A stretch of DNA of 61,421 nt, taken from contig JAJVIG010000032.1 of the NCBI GenBank assembly GCA_022072145.1, positions 1 through 61,421 on the forward strand, given 5' to 3'. The notes under the pieces were generated by a model, which was not told the DNA's origin, ran no database searches, and was given only the letters and a program-made list of their open reading frames with translations. Shown here one piece after another: positions 37,461 through 46,155 of this stretch (the stretch's first letter is position 1; each line of letters starts with the position of its first letter). This DNA comes from Pseudomonadales bacterium (GTDB taxonomy: Bacteria; Pseudomonadota; Gammaproteobacteria; Pseudomonadales; UBA5518). The translations under genes and the position numbers were made by a program.

Positions 37461-37616
37461 CGGCTTTACCTGCTGCTCATTGCTTATGCCGCCGGGTTCT
37501 CGACGTGCCCCGTCGTTGAACCGACCTCCTCGCGGATCGGCTTCGCGGGCATCATGCCACGATGCCGCGGAATTCATTCGCGCGCAGCGAGCGCGAATCA
37601 CGGCAATGGTAGAGCT

Positions 37617-38309
37617 TCATGCGCAATCCTCCCGCGCCGTAGCCGCCGCCCGCGGCCTGATCGCGCCGAGCGCCATGTCGACCAGCACGTCGAGGAACGC
37701 CGGCTGCGCCAGGCGCGCGGGATCGTCCTCGAGTGCGGCGCGTACCACCGCGCGCAGCCCCATCCCCAGCGCGTAGGCGACGGCGTGGCGATCGCGCGCC
37801 GTGACCTCGTCGCTGTAGAGTTCGAGAAAGGCCATCCAGGTCGCGTTCACGTAGTCGTCGGCGCTGCTGAAGTCCCCGAACCGCATGCCGAGTTGCAGGT
37901 CCGCGTAGTGGCGCAGGTGGAACTCGCGGTCGAGCGCGGACAGCCGGCGCTCGACGCGGATCGTGTTGGCGAGGATCTCGCGCAGCGCTGCCCCTAGCGG
38001 CAGGCGGCGCAACCGCTCGGTCGATGCGTGGGCCTGCGCGGCCGCGGCCTCGAGCTCCCGCTCGCAGACCAGCGCGACGATCGCGTCCTTGCCCGGAAAA
38101 TACTGGTAGATCGAACCGACCGTGGCGCCCGAGACGTCGGCGATGCGCTGCATCGTCAGCGCCGCGGCGCCCTCGCCGTCGAGGATGCGCCGCGCCGCCT
38201 CCACCACCGCCTCGACCAGCGCCCGCGAGCGGGCCTGGGTGGGCGTCTTGCGCGGGCGCGGCAGGCGCGTCCTGCCTGAATCCGCCGCGGCGCCTTGCCG
38301 GATTGCCAT
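37617..38309 (-). CDS. TetR-family transcriptional regulator
   Basis: The 230-residue protein has the TetR HTH near residues 25-70: ALVEAVVEAARRILDGEGAA, LTMQRIADVSGATVGSIYQY, then FPGKDAIVALVCERELEAA. The C-terminal domain is all-helical and binds a ligand that is unknown. It is divergent from the SDR/acyl-CoA ligase operon by 170 bp and is the natural candidate to repress it. The ATG at 38309 was chosen because an upstream in-frame extension (38360) is not conserved-looking. Confidence 0.85.
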   Translation of the reverse strand: MAIRQGAAADSGRTRLPRPRKTPTQARSRALVEAVVEAARRILDGEGAAALTMQRIADVSGATVGSIYQYFPGKDAIVALVCERELEAAAAQAHASTERLRRLPLGAALREILANTIRVERRLSALDREFHLRHYADLQLGMRFGDFSSADDYVNATWMAFLELYSDEVTARDRHAVAYALGMGLRAVVRAALEDDPARLAQPAFLDVLVDMALGAIRPRAAATAREDCA

Positions 38310-38479
38310 CGGAATGCGAACCCTCCTGCCCGGGATGCCTCGGCGGTCGCCTGTTTCCACGCCGGATCAATCACTTGCCGGCGCGGCGGCGACGCCGGGC
38401 AATGCGAGTGTACCGCCGCCGCGGCGTTTCCTAGAATCCCCTGTCCGCCCCCAGCTCACAGGAACAGGAGACCGTCACC
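38310..38479. promoter_or_regulatory. Divergent TetR/SDR intergenic region
   Basis: This 170-bp region between outward-facing genes should contain the promoter and a TetR operator. GGAACAGGAGACC before the SDR start is a good ribosome-binding site. I could not pick the operator by eye. Confidence 0.35.
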
Positions 38480-39247
38480 ATGACCGGCAACGTCTTTTCC
38501 ATCCGCGGCCGCACCGCGCTGATCACCGGCGCCTCGCGCGGCATCGGGCTCTCGATCGCCGAGCTGTTCGCCGACGAGGGCGCCGAGGTCGTGCTCGTCG
38601 CGCGCAAGCAGGAGACGCTCGACGAGGCGGCCGAGACGATCCGCGCCCGCGGGGGCAAGGCGCACGCGATCGCCTCGCACATGGGCAAGGCCGAGGACAT
38701 CCAGCGCCTGGTCGCTGCGCTCGACGAGCGCGGACTCGCGATCGACATCCTGGTCAACAACGCCGGCATCAGCCCGCCGCACGTCGAGTCCTTCGCCGAC
38801 ACGCCGGAGTCGCTGTGGGACAAGATCATGGACGTGAACCTCAAGGGCCCGTTCCTGCTCAGCGGCGCGATCGGCAAGCGCATGGTCGCGCGCGGCAAGG
38901 GCAGCATCATCAACATCAGCACCACCTCGGCGCTGATGTCGCAGCCCGAGATCGGCGCCTACTGCGTGTCGAAGGCCGGCCTGAACACCGTGACGCGCTG
39001 CTTCGCGCGCGAGTTCGGCCCGCACGGCGTGCGCGTGAACGCGATCTCGGCCGGCGTCATCAGGACCGTGATGGGCGACCACACGCTGAACGACCCCGAG
39101 CGTTACGCCGACATGATGAAGATCAACCCGCTGAAGCGCGCCGGCCTGCCCGAGGAAGTCGCCAACGCGGTGCTGTTCTTCGCCAGCGACGCATCGAGCT
39201 ACTCGACCGGGACGATCTTCCAGGTCGACGGCGGCGTGCTGAGCTGA
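38480..39247 (+). CDS. Short-chain dehydrogenase/reductase
   Basis: This 255-residue SDR has TGASRGIGLSIAELFADEGA (about 15-34), NNAGIS (95-100), YCVSKAGLNTV with the catalytic Tyr and Lys, and the ending FQVDGGVLS. It is FabG/BphB-like in layout; the substrate is unknown. It heads an operon with an acyl-CoA ligase (27 bp before that gene's start) and a thioesterase and is divergent from the TetR gene. Confidence 0.9.
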   Translation: MTGNVFSIRGRTALITGASRGIGLSIAELFADEGAEVVLVARKQETLDEAAETIRARGGKAHAIASHMGKAEDIQRLVAALDERGLAIDILVNNAGISPPHVESFADTPESLWDKIMDVNLKGPFLLSGAIGKRMVARGKGSIINISTTSALMSQPEIGAYCVSKAGLNTVTRCFAREFGPHGVRVNAISAGVIRTVMGDHTLNDPERYADMMKINPLKRAGLPEEVANAVLFFASDASSYSTGTIFQVDGGVLS

Positions 39248-39274
39248 GCGGGGGGCGCGCAAATGGAGGCGACC

Positions 39275-40915
39275 ATGCACCGCACCCTCACCGACGTGTT
39301 CCGGTCCCGCGCCGGCGACGATCACGTCGCGCTGCGCCACGGTGAGCTCGCGTGGAGCTACCGCGAGATGATCGCGGCCGGCGCCGAGCGCGCCGCGTTC
39401 CTGCTCGCGAACCGCCGTGCGGGCCCGTTCCACGTCGGCATCCTGCTCGACAACGTGCCCGAGTTCCCGCTCTGGTTCACCGGCTGCATCCTGGCCGGCG
39501 CGACGATGGTGGGCCTGAACCCGACGCGGCGCGGCGCCGACCTCGCGCGCGACATCACGCACACCGACTGCCAGTTCGTGATCAGCGGCGAACCGTACCG
39601 CGCCGAACTCGCCGGCCTGCGCGATGCGATCGGCGAGGCGCGGGTGGTCGACGTCGACCACGCCGGCCAGGCCGCGCTGCTCGCGCCGTTCGCGGGCGCG
39701 CCGCTGCCCGCCGTCGAGGTGGGCCCGGCCGACATCTTCGCGCTGATCTTCACCTCGGGCTCGAGCGGCGCGCCCAAGGCCTGCATCTGCTCGCACGGGC
39801 GGATCCTGATGCTCGCCTCGCTGGTGTCGCAGTTCTTCGGTTACGGCCGCGACGCCGTGGCCTACGTGCCGATGCCGTGGTTCCACAACGCCGCGATCAG
39901 CATGGGCTGGCTGCCGACCGTGGTCGGCGGCGGTACCACCGTGATCCGCAAGTTCACCGTCTCGGGTTTCCTGCCCGACGTGCGCCGCTACGGCGTCACG
40001 CATTTCAACTACGTCGGCAAGCCGCTGGCGTACCTGCTCACCGCGCCCGAGCGGCCCGACGACCACGACAACACGCTGCGCATGGTGTTCGGCAACGAGG
40101 GCGCGATCGCGGACCAGGAGCGCTTCGCGGCGCGTTTCGGCTGCACCGTGATCGACGGCTACGGCTCCACCGAGGGCGGCATCTCGATCGCCCGCGCCCC
40201 CGACATGCCGCGCGGCTGCCTGGGCGTGGCGCAGCAGCCCGGCGTGAAGGTGATGAATCCGGAGACCGGCGAGGAGTGCGCGCGCGCACGCCTCGACGCC
40301 GACGGCCGGCTGCTGAATGCGAACGAGGCGATCGGCGAACTGGTCAACACCGACGGCGCGCAGGGTTTCGAGGGGTACTGGAACAACCCGGAGGCGAACC
40401 ATCGCCGCGTGCACGACGGCATCTTCTGGACCGGCGACCTCGCGTACCGCGACGAACAGGGCTATTTCTGGTTCGCCGGCCGTGACGACGACTGGCTGCG
40501 CGTCGACGGCGAGAACATCGCCTCGGCGCAGATCGAGCAGGTGCTGTTCCGCCATCCCGACATCGTGCTCGCGGGCGTCTACGCGGTGCCCGACGATGTG
40601 GTCGGCGACCGCGTGATGGCCGCGCTGCAGCTGCGCCCCGGCGCCCGCTTCGACGCGGTGGAATTCGAGCGTTTCCTTGCCGCACAATCCGACTTCGGCA
40701 CCAAATGGATGCCGGCCTTCGTGCGCGTGATGGCGGAGATTCCGGTCACCGCCACCGCGAAGGTGCTGCGGCGCCAGTTGCGCGAGCAGCGCTGGCGCAC
40801 CGACGATCCGCTGTGGTGGAAGCCGCGCATGGACGAGCCGTACCGACGCATGGGCGCCGACGACGTGGCAGCCTACGAGGCGCGCTTCGCACCGGGAACG
40901 CCGACGCGCCTGTAG
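39275..40915 (+). CDS. AMP-binding acyl-CoA synthetase
   Basis: This 546-residue enzyme belongs to the ANL superfamily and activates a carboxylic acid to its CoA thioester through an adenylate. The P-loop is ADIFALIFTSGSSGAPKACI (motif A3); VIDGYGSTEGGISIA is motif A5; GIFWTGDLAYRDEQGYFWFA with WLRVDGENIASAQIE closes with the hinge; and a lysine lies in PVTATAKVLRRQL. The second ATG (39275) has GGAGG at the right distance; an ATG at 39263 is the alternative. Clustering with an SDR and a thioesterase suggests catabolism of a fatty-acid or sterol side-chain compound. Confidence 0.92.
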   Translation: MHRTLTDVFRSRAGDDHVALRHGELAWSYREMIAAGAERAAFLLANRRAGPFHVGILLDNVPEFPLWFTGCILAGATMVGLNPTRRGADLARDITHTDCQFVISGEPYRAELAGLRDAIGEARVVDVDHAGQAALLAPFAGAPLPAVEVGPADIFALIFTSGSSGAPKACICSHGRILMLASLVSQFFGYGRDAVAYVPMPWFHNAAISMGWLPTVVGGGTTVIRKFTVSGFLPDVRRYGVTHFNYVGKPLAYLLTAPERPDDHDNTLRMVFGNEGAIADQERFAARFGCTVIDGYGSTEGGISIARAPDMPRGCLGVAQQPGVKVMNPETGEECARARLDADGRLLNANEAIGELVNTDGAQGFEGYWNNPEANHRRVHDGIFWTGDLAYRDEQGYFWFAGRDDDWLRVDGENIASAQIEQVLFRHPDIVLAGVYAVPDDVVGDRVMAALQLRPGARFDAVEFERFLAAQSDFGTKWMPAFVRVMAEIPVTATAKVLRRQLREQRWRTDDPLWWKPRMDEPYRRMGADDVAAYEARFAPGTPTRL

Positions 40916-40949
40916 GTCGGGTTTTCACACGAAAAAGGAGACGATTGCG

Positions 40950-41381
40950 GTGAGCGAAACACCCGACCCGGAACGGATGATCGACTACATGCGCGATCGC
41001 GCGGGCGCGTTCATGCGCATCCTCGACGGCCACATCGAGGCGATCGACCAGCAGCGCGGGTGGGCGCGGCTGCGCTGGCACCCCACCGAGGCCTGCTGCC
41101 ATTCGGGAACGATCGTGCAGGGCGGTTTCGTGACCTCGATGCTCGACGCCGCGATGGCGCACGCGATCACCGCACGCGTCGGCGTCGGCATGATGGCCCC
41201 GACGCTGGAACTGAAGGTCTCGTTCTTCCGCGTCTGCAACCCGGGCCTGCACTACAGCGAGGGCAGCGTGGTGCACTGCACGCGCTCGGTGGCGTTCGCC
41301 GAGGCGCAGCTGACGGACGCGCACGGCAAGCTGGTCGCGCGCGCCTCCGCCACCTGCAAGGTCGCGCCGCTGAAGGGCTGA
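40950..41381 (+). CDS. PaaI-type hotdog-fold thioesterase
   Basis: The 143-residue protein has the hotdog pattern of PaaI/YbgC-type acyl-CoA thioesterases: GWARLRWHPTEACCHSGTI, VQGGFVTSMLDAAMAHAITA, then PTLELKVSFFRVCNPG. The start is GTG with AAAAAGGAG eight bases away. It probably hydrolyses an acyl-CoA made by the preceding ligase or releases CoA when the pathway stalls. It is convergent with the methyltransferase, and the two stops are four bases apart. Confidence 0.85.
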   Translation: MSETPDPERMIDYMRDRAGAFMRILDGHIEAIDQQRGWARLRWHPTEACCHSGTIVQGGFVTSMLDAAMAHAITARVGVGMMAPTLELKVSFFRVCNPGLHYSEGSVVHCTRSVAFAEAQLTDAHGKLVARASATCKVAPLKG

Positions 41382-41385
41382 AGCC

Positions 41386-42792
41386 TCAGGACGCCGGCCG
41401 CGGCAGCGCCACCTCGACGGTCGTGATCGCACCGTCGATGCAGTGCACCTCGAGCGTGACGCGCGCGCGCCAGGCGAGCGTGAGCGGACCCAGCCGGAAG
41501 CCGCTGCACAGCGCCGCCAGCGCCGGGATGCGCGGCTGCGACCCCAGATGGCGCAGCACGTCGATGCGGGCCTCGTGCACCTGGCCGGTCGCGGTCGCAC
41601 CGTCGTCGCCGGCGAGCCGCACGTGGCGCACCGGCACGCTGGCGGCGATCCACCCGACCAGTTCGCACCGTCCGTCCGGGAGCGGGCGCAGCGCATCGAT
41701 CCAGCACGCGAGCGCGCGCGTGTCCACCGGCGCCAGCGCGCGCAACTCCGCCGCGGTGTCGGGCCGTGTCCACGCGAAGCACGCGGGCGCCAGTCCCCCG
41801 GGCGTGCGCGCGCAGCGCAGCACGTGCAGGTCCGCCGAGGACCAGCACTCGCGCTCCAGCAGCGGCGCCAGCTCGTGCTGGGCCACCGCGACACGCTCGA
41901 GCAACGTGCCCGTCGCCTCGCTGCCCAGACCCAGCTCCGCGCAGTAGCCGCGCATCTTCCAGGTGAAGGTCTCGCCGCGATAGGCGGGAACGCTGTCGAC
42001 CGCGACGAAGCCGGCCGCGCAGGCCACCGCGTGCAGCTCCTCGCGCACGAACAGGTGCTTGTCCTCCATGCGCGCCAGGAAATCGCGATCGCCACGGAAG
42101 CGCTCGCCGGCCACGAGGTGCTGCAGGAACGCGAGCACGCGCGTGGTGTCCGCGCCGAGGTCCAACCCGCCGCGCAGTTCCTCCACCACACGCCCGAGCA
42201 GCACCAGCAACGCCTGGTGAAAGCGCAGCACCGGCTCGACGAACACCGCCACGCCGTCCTCGCGCAGCATGCCGGCGATGGTCGCCAGCAGCGGCTCGTA
42301 GTCGAACACGTGGTGCAGCACGCCATGGCCGAACACCAGGTCCACGCTGTCCGCGCGTGCATGGATGTGGTTGCCGTCGAGCGCCGCGAAGGCGATGCGC
42401 CGGCGGCGCTCGGGCGCCAGCGTGGTCGCGATTTTCGCGCGGCACACCGCCAGCATGCGCGGCGAGATGTCGGTGATCAGCGCACGCTCGAACTCGAACG
42501 CTTCGAGCAACGGCACGCTCATGTAGCCGGTGCCGGCGCCGAGCTCGACGATGGTGTCGAAACGACGCTCGGCAAGGCTGCCGAGCTGCGCGCGCAGGTG
42601 CGTGAAATAGCCGCGGCCGCGTTCCGGATCGACGTCGTAGACCGCGTCGTAGTCGATGTCGTCGAGCGCCGTGCGCGAATCCTCGAGCGTGAGGTCGACG
42701 ATGCCCTCGGGCGAGGCGACCATGTGCGCGCAGCGCGCGCCGCCGCAGCGCGGGCAGCCGAGCACGCCGGCGACGATTGCGATGCTGTCCAT
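41386..42792 (-). CDS. Class I SAM methyltransferase with N-terminal zinc-binding region and extra C-terminal domain
   Basis: The 468-residue protein begins with a Trm112-like region (LGCPRCGGARC, which could bind zinc). A Rossmann methyltransferase core follows: VELGAGTGYMSVPLLEAF (motif I), VFGHGVLHHVFDYEPLLATI. The C-terminal 140 residues contain VRHVRLAGDDGATATGQVHE and look like two beta-rich segments that I do not recognise. The target molecule is unknown. It is tail-to-tail with the thioesterase and divergent from the M28 peptidase across 155 bp. Confidence 0.72.
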   Translation of the reverse strand: MDSIAIVAGVLGCPRCGGARCAHMVASPEGIVDLTLEDSRTALDDIDYDAVYDVDPERGRGYFTHLRAQLGSLAERRFDTIVELGAGTGYMSVPLLEAFEFERALITDISPRMLAVCRAKIATTLAPERRRRIAFAALDGNHIHARADSVDLVFGHGVLHHVFDYEPLLATIAGMLREDGVAVFVEPVLRFHQALLVLLGRVVEELRGGLDLGADTTRVLAFLQHLVAGERFRGDRDFLARMEDKHLFVREELHAVACAAGFVAVDSVPAYRGETFTWKMRGYCAELGLGSEATGTLLERVAVAQHELAPLLERECWSSADLHVLRCARTPGGLAPACFAWTRPDTAAELRALAPVDTRALACWIDALRPLPDGRCELVGWIAASVPVRHVRLAGDDGATATGQVHEARIDVLRHLGSQPRIPALAALCSGFRLGPLTLAWRARVTLEVHCIDGAITTVEVALPRPAS

Positions 42793-42947
42793 GAACCTCC
42801 GCTGCGCCGCGGGGGACGGCGGCGCTGGCGGTGGAGTCTGGAGCGATGCCGGCCGGTGCGCAACCGGATATCGGGCTGACGGGGTTGCGACGCGGCACGG
42901 TCGATGTGGCTAGAATCACGGCTGGTCCAACGCCGGAGATCACACGG

Positions 42948-44648
42948 ATGCGACACGCCCTGTTCTGTACCGCCATCGCGCTGATACTGGTTGCCTGCGG
43001 CGAGGCTGCAGAGCCCGGGGCCACGGCAGCGAGCACGAGCCACCGCGCCGCGCCGGCCGGCGACCACGTGTTCGACCCGCGCATCACCGCGGAGGACTTC
43101 GCGGCGCACGTGAAGGTGCTGTCGTCCGATGCCTTCGGCGGACGCGCTCCGGGCAGCGAGGGCGAGCGGCTGACCGGGGACTATCTGGTGGCGCAGTTCC
43201 AGCGCCTGGGCCTGCAGCCCGGCAACGGCGACAGCTGGTTCCAGGACGTCGCGATGGTCGAGACCACGCTCGACGAGGCGGCCAGCCACGCGAGCATCAG
43301 CGCCGGCGGCGACCACCGAAGGCTGGAATTCGGCACCGCGACGGTGCTCGCCACACGCAGCGGCGAGCCGCGGGTGGCGGTGGAGGCCAGCGAGATGGTG
43401 TTCGTGGGCTACGGCGTGAACGCCCCCGAGGCGGGCTGGAACGACTACGCAGGCCTCGACGTGCGCGGCAAGACCGTGGTGATCCTGGTCAACGACCCGG
43501 GCTTCCACGCCGGCGACGAATCACTGTTCTCGGGGCGCAAGATGACCTACTACGGACGCTGGACCTACAAGTTCGAGGAGGCGGCGCGCCAGGGCGCCGC
43601 CGCGGCGCTGCTGGTGCACGACGACGCCGGCGCCGGCTACGGCTGGGAAGTGGTCCGCAACAGCTGGTCGGGCACGCGCTACGACCTGCCGCCCGCCACC
43701 GATCCCGACCCGCGGCTGCCGGTGCAGGGCTGGCTAGGCGCCGACGCGGCGGCGCAGCTGTTCGCTGCGGCCGGCCTCGACTTCGCCGCCCAGCGCGCGG
43801 CCGCCGGCACGCACGGTTTCACGGCCGTCGACCTCGGCGATGCCACGTTCAGCGCCACGCTGGTATCGAATATCGCGAACTCGGGTTCGCGCAATTTCGT
43901 GGCGCGTCTGCCCGGCAGCGAGCGGCCCGGCGAGGCGATCGTCTACACCGCGCACTGGGACCACCTGGGCGACCACGGCGGCCCCGCCGAGGACCACGTC
44001 TACAACGGCGCCATCGACAACGCCACCGGCGTGGCGGGCGTACTGGAGATCGCCGAGGCGTTCACGGCGCAGGATCCTGCTGCGCGCCGCAGCGTGCTGT
44101 TCCTGCTGGTGACACTGGAGGAATCCGGGCTGCTCGGCTCGCAGTACTATGCCGCCGCGCCCGTGGTCCCGCTGGCCGACACGGTGGCGGTGGTGAACCT
44201 CGACGCGATGCCGGTGCTCGGCCCTACCCGCGATCTGGTCGTGATCGGTCTCGGCAACAGCGAGCTCGACGCGGTGTTGCGTCCGATCGCCGAGGCCCAG
44301 GGCCGCGTGCTGGTCGAGGAGGAGGGTATCGAGAAGGGCTTTTTCTTCCGCTCCGATCACTTCAATTTCGCCCGCCACGGCGTGCCTGCCCTGTACGCGA
44401 AGGGAGGCATCGACCACATCGAGCGCGGCGCGGACTACGGCCGCCAGCTGCAGGCCGAGTACGGCCGGCGGCACTACCACCAGCCGAGCGACGAGTTCGA
44501 CCCGGCCTGGGACCTGCGCGGTGTGGTGCAGGATCTGCAGGCGCTCCACGGCGTGGGGCGCGAACTCGCCGGCGGCGAGGCGTGGCCGAATTACGTCGCG
44601 GGCAACCCCTTCCGGGTGGCGCGCGACGCGGCGCGGGCGGGGCGCTAG
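42948..44648 (+). CDS. M28-family metallopeptidase lipoprotein
   Basis: The 566-residue protein starts with a lipoprotein signal, MRHALFCTAIALILVAC, with the lipobox Cys. The peptidase domain contains VYTAHWDHLGDHGG (first zinc ligands His and Asp), YNGAIDNATGVAGVLEIAEA with the bridging Asp, then LVTLEESGLLGSQYYA with the general base Glu. A PA-like insertion (residues about 140-260) is suggested by GYGVNAPEAGWNDYAGLDVR. It probably removes N-terminal amino acids or acts on aminoacyl compounds in the periplasm. It lies next to the nar genes with opposite orientation. Confidence 0.87.
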   Translation: MRHALFCTAIALILVACGEAAEPGATAASTSHRAAPAGDHVFDPRITAEDFAAHVKVLSSDAFGGRAPGSEGERLTGDYLVAQFQRLGLQPGNGDSWFQDVAMVETTLDEAASHASISAGGDHRRLEFGTATVLATRSGEPRVAVEASEMVFVGYGVNAPEAGWNDYAGLDVRGKTVVILVNDPGFHAGDESLFSGRKMTYYGRWTYKFEEAARQGAAAALLVHDDAGAGYGWEVVRNSWSGTRYDLPPATDPDPRLPVQGWLGADAAAQLFAAAGLDFAAQRAAAGTHGFTAVDLGDATFSATLVSNIANSGSRNFVARLPGSERPGEAIVYTAHWDHLGDHGGPAEDHVYNGAIDNATGVAGVLEIAEAFTAQDPAARRSVLFLLVTLEESGLLGSQYYAAAPVVPLADTVAVVNLDAMPVLGPTRDLVVIGLGNSELDAVLRPIAEAQGRVLVEEEGIEKGFFFRSDHFNFARHGVPALYAKGGIDHIERGADYGRQLQAEYGRRHYHQPSDEFDPAWDLRGVVQDLQALHGVGRELAGGEAWPNYVAGNPFRVARDAARAGR

Positions 44649-44690
44649 AGCACAGCGCCCGCCCCCCCTGGGCGTGGTGAGTGCGGCGTC

Positions 44691-45410
44691 TCAGCCGCCG
44701 CGGCGCAGGCGTTCGAGCGCGGGATCGAGGCGGCGCGAGCGCACGATCTGCGGCGCACGCACCAGGTAGAACAGGCTCGCGAAGCCGCTCCACACATGCA
44801 CCAGGCGCGTGAACGGGAAGACCAGGAACACGGTCATGCCGAGGAACATGTGCGCCTTGAACACCCAGCCCACGTCGGCGAGCAGCGGCACCGCACCGGC
44901 GCGAAAGCTCACGATGCGCTGCGCCCATCCGGCGAGCTTCAGCATCGTGCTGCCGTCGAGGTGCTGGGCCGACAGCGGGATCGTCGCCAGCCCGAGCAGC
45001 AATTGCAGCCACAACAGCAGCGCGATCAGGATGTCACCCGGTTTCGACGCGGCGCGGATGCGTTCGTCGAACAACCGCCGGTGCAGCAGCAGCGTCAGAC
45101 CGATGAAACCCAGCACACCGGCGATGCCACCGCTCACCATCGCCAGCAGCTGCTTGGTGCCGCTGTCGAGGAACGGTTCGTAGACGAAGTGCGGCGTCAG
45201 CATGCCGAACAGGTGTCCGAAGAACAGGAACAGCACGCCGATGTGGAACAGGTTGTTCGCCAGCCGCAACTGCCCGCGGCGCAACAGCTCCGAGGAGTCG
45301 CTCTTCCACGTATACTGGTCACGGTCGAAGCGGATCAGGCTGCCGACCAGGAACACGGCCATGCAGACGTAGGGATAGATCCCGAACAGCAGATGATCGA
45401 GCGCGTTCAT
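44691..45410 (-). CDS. narI: Respiratory nitrate reductase gamma subunit NarI
   Basis: NarI is the membrane cytochrome b that takes electrons from quinol to NarH. The 239-residue protein has five hydrophobic helices, and conserved histidines appear in NLFHIGVLFLFFGHLFGML and KAHMFLGMTVFLVFPFTRLVH, which bind the two haems b. It is the last gene of the narK1K2GHJI operon, and its start overlaps the narJ stop by four bases. It ends 43 bp from the stop of the M28 peptidase gene. Confidence 0.95.
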   Translation of the reverse strand: MNALDHLLFGIYPYVCMAVFLVGSLIRFDRDQYTWKSDSSELLRRGQLRLANNLFHIGVLFLFFGHLFGMLTPHFVYEPFLDSGTKQLLAMVSGGIAGVLGFIGLTLLLHRRLFDERIRAASKPGDILIALLLWLQLLLGLATIPLSAQHLDGSTMLKLAGWAQRIVSFRAGAVPLLADVGWVFKAHMFLGMTVFLVFPFTRLVHVWSGFASLFYLVRAPQIVRSRRLDPALERLRRGG

Positions 45411-46144
45411 GGCATGACTCCGTCACGGGAAGAAGGCAACGTGGCGCGCCGGGCCTCACCGACCAGGCGCACCGGATCGACGCTGACGGGCGGCGGTGCG
45501 CGCCGACCGTACGACGCGCAGCCGTCGAAGGCGGGCGGTTCCTCCCACAGCGCGTCGATGGCGGGCTCCGCCGGCGCGTCCACCGCCGTGACGCGCTCGC
45601 CGGCGAGTTCGACCACCGCGGCGATCACCGCCGCGTACGCGGACTGCAGGCGCCGCAGTGCCGCGTGGATCGCGCTGAGGATGTGCACCAGCTCGCCGAG
45701 AAACGCCCGCGCCTCGGCGGGCGGCTGGGTCGAGGCGAACTCGAGCACCACCGGCAGGTAGTCGGGCAGCTCCTCGGGCGCGAGCAGCAGCCCGACGTCC
45801 TCGTAGCTGCGCCGCAGATCGACCAGCGCCTGGCCGCGCTCGCGCGAGTCGCCGTGCACGTGCTCGAACAGGTGCAGCGAGCAGGCGCGGCCGGAATCGA
45901 ACACGCGCACGTACTCGGCTTCGGCGTCGAGCGCATCGGCAGCGGCGATCTGCGCGATCGTCGCGTCGAGCGCGGCGAGGCGATCGGCCGCGATGCACGC
46001 ACCGCCATCGCGGGCCGCGTGCAGCATCGTGCGCAGTTCCGGCAGGGCCTCGCGCAGCTCGCGGCCGGGATAGTCGATCAGCCGCGCGAGCGCGCGCAGC
46101 GCGGCGGCGGTCGCGGGATCGGGTTGCGGTGACAAGGCGTTCAT
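45407..46144 (-). CDS. narJ: Nitrate reductase assembly chaperone NarJ
   Basis: NarJ is a cytosolic chaperone needed to insert the molybdenum cofactor into NarG. The 245-residue protein is helical, with the family motif FEHVHGDSRERGQALVDLRR followed by SYEDVGLLLAPEELPDYLPV. The C-terminal region is rich in Ala/Pro and ends in an acidic/basic tail. The ATG at 46144 (GAGGGG upstream) is preferred; a TTG at 46159 overlapping the narH stop is possible. Overlap with narI is four bases. Confidence 0.93.
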   Translation of the reverse strand: MNALSPQPDPATAAALRALARLIDYPGRELREALPELRTMLHAARDGGACIAADRLAALDATIAQIAAADALDAEAEYVRVFDSGRACSLHLFEHVHGDSRERGQALVDLRRSYEDVGLLLAPEELPDYLPVVLEFASTQPPAEARAFLGELVHILSAIHAALRRLQSAYAAVIAAVVELAGERVTAVDAPAEPAIDALWEEPPAFDGCASYGRRAPPPVSVDPVRLVGEARRATLPSSRDGVMP

Positions 46145-46155
46145 CGGCGCGCCCC

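Noticed and set aside
38456..40687. Long minus-strand ORF (743 aa) opposite the SDR and acyl-CoA ligase
   Set aside because: Both plus-strand genes have catalytic motifs in order; the minus frame has none.
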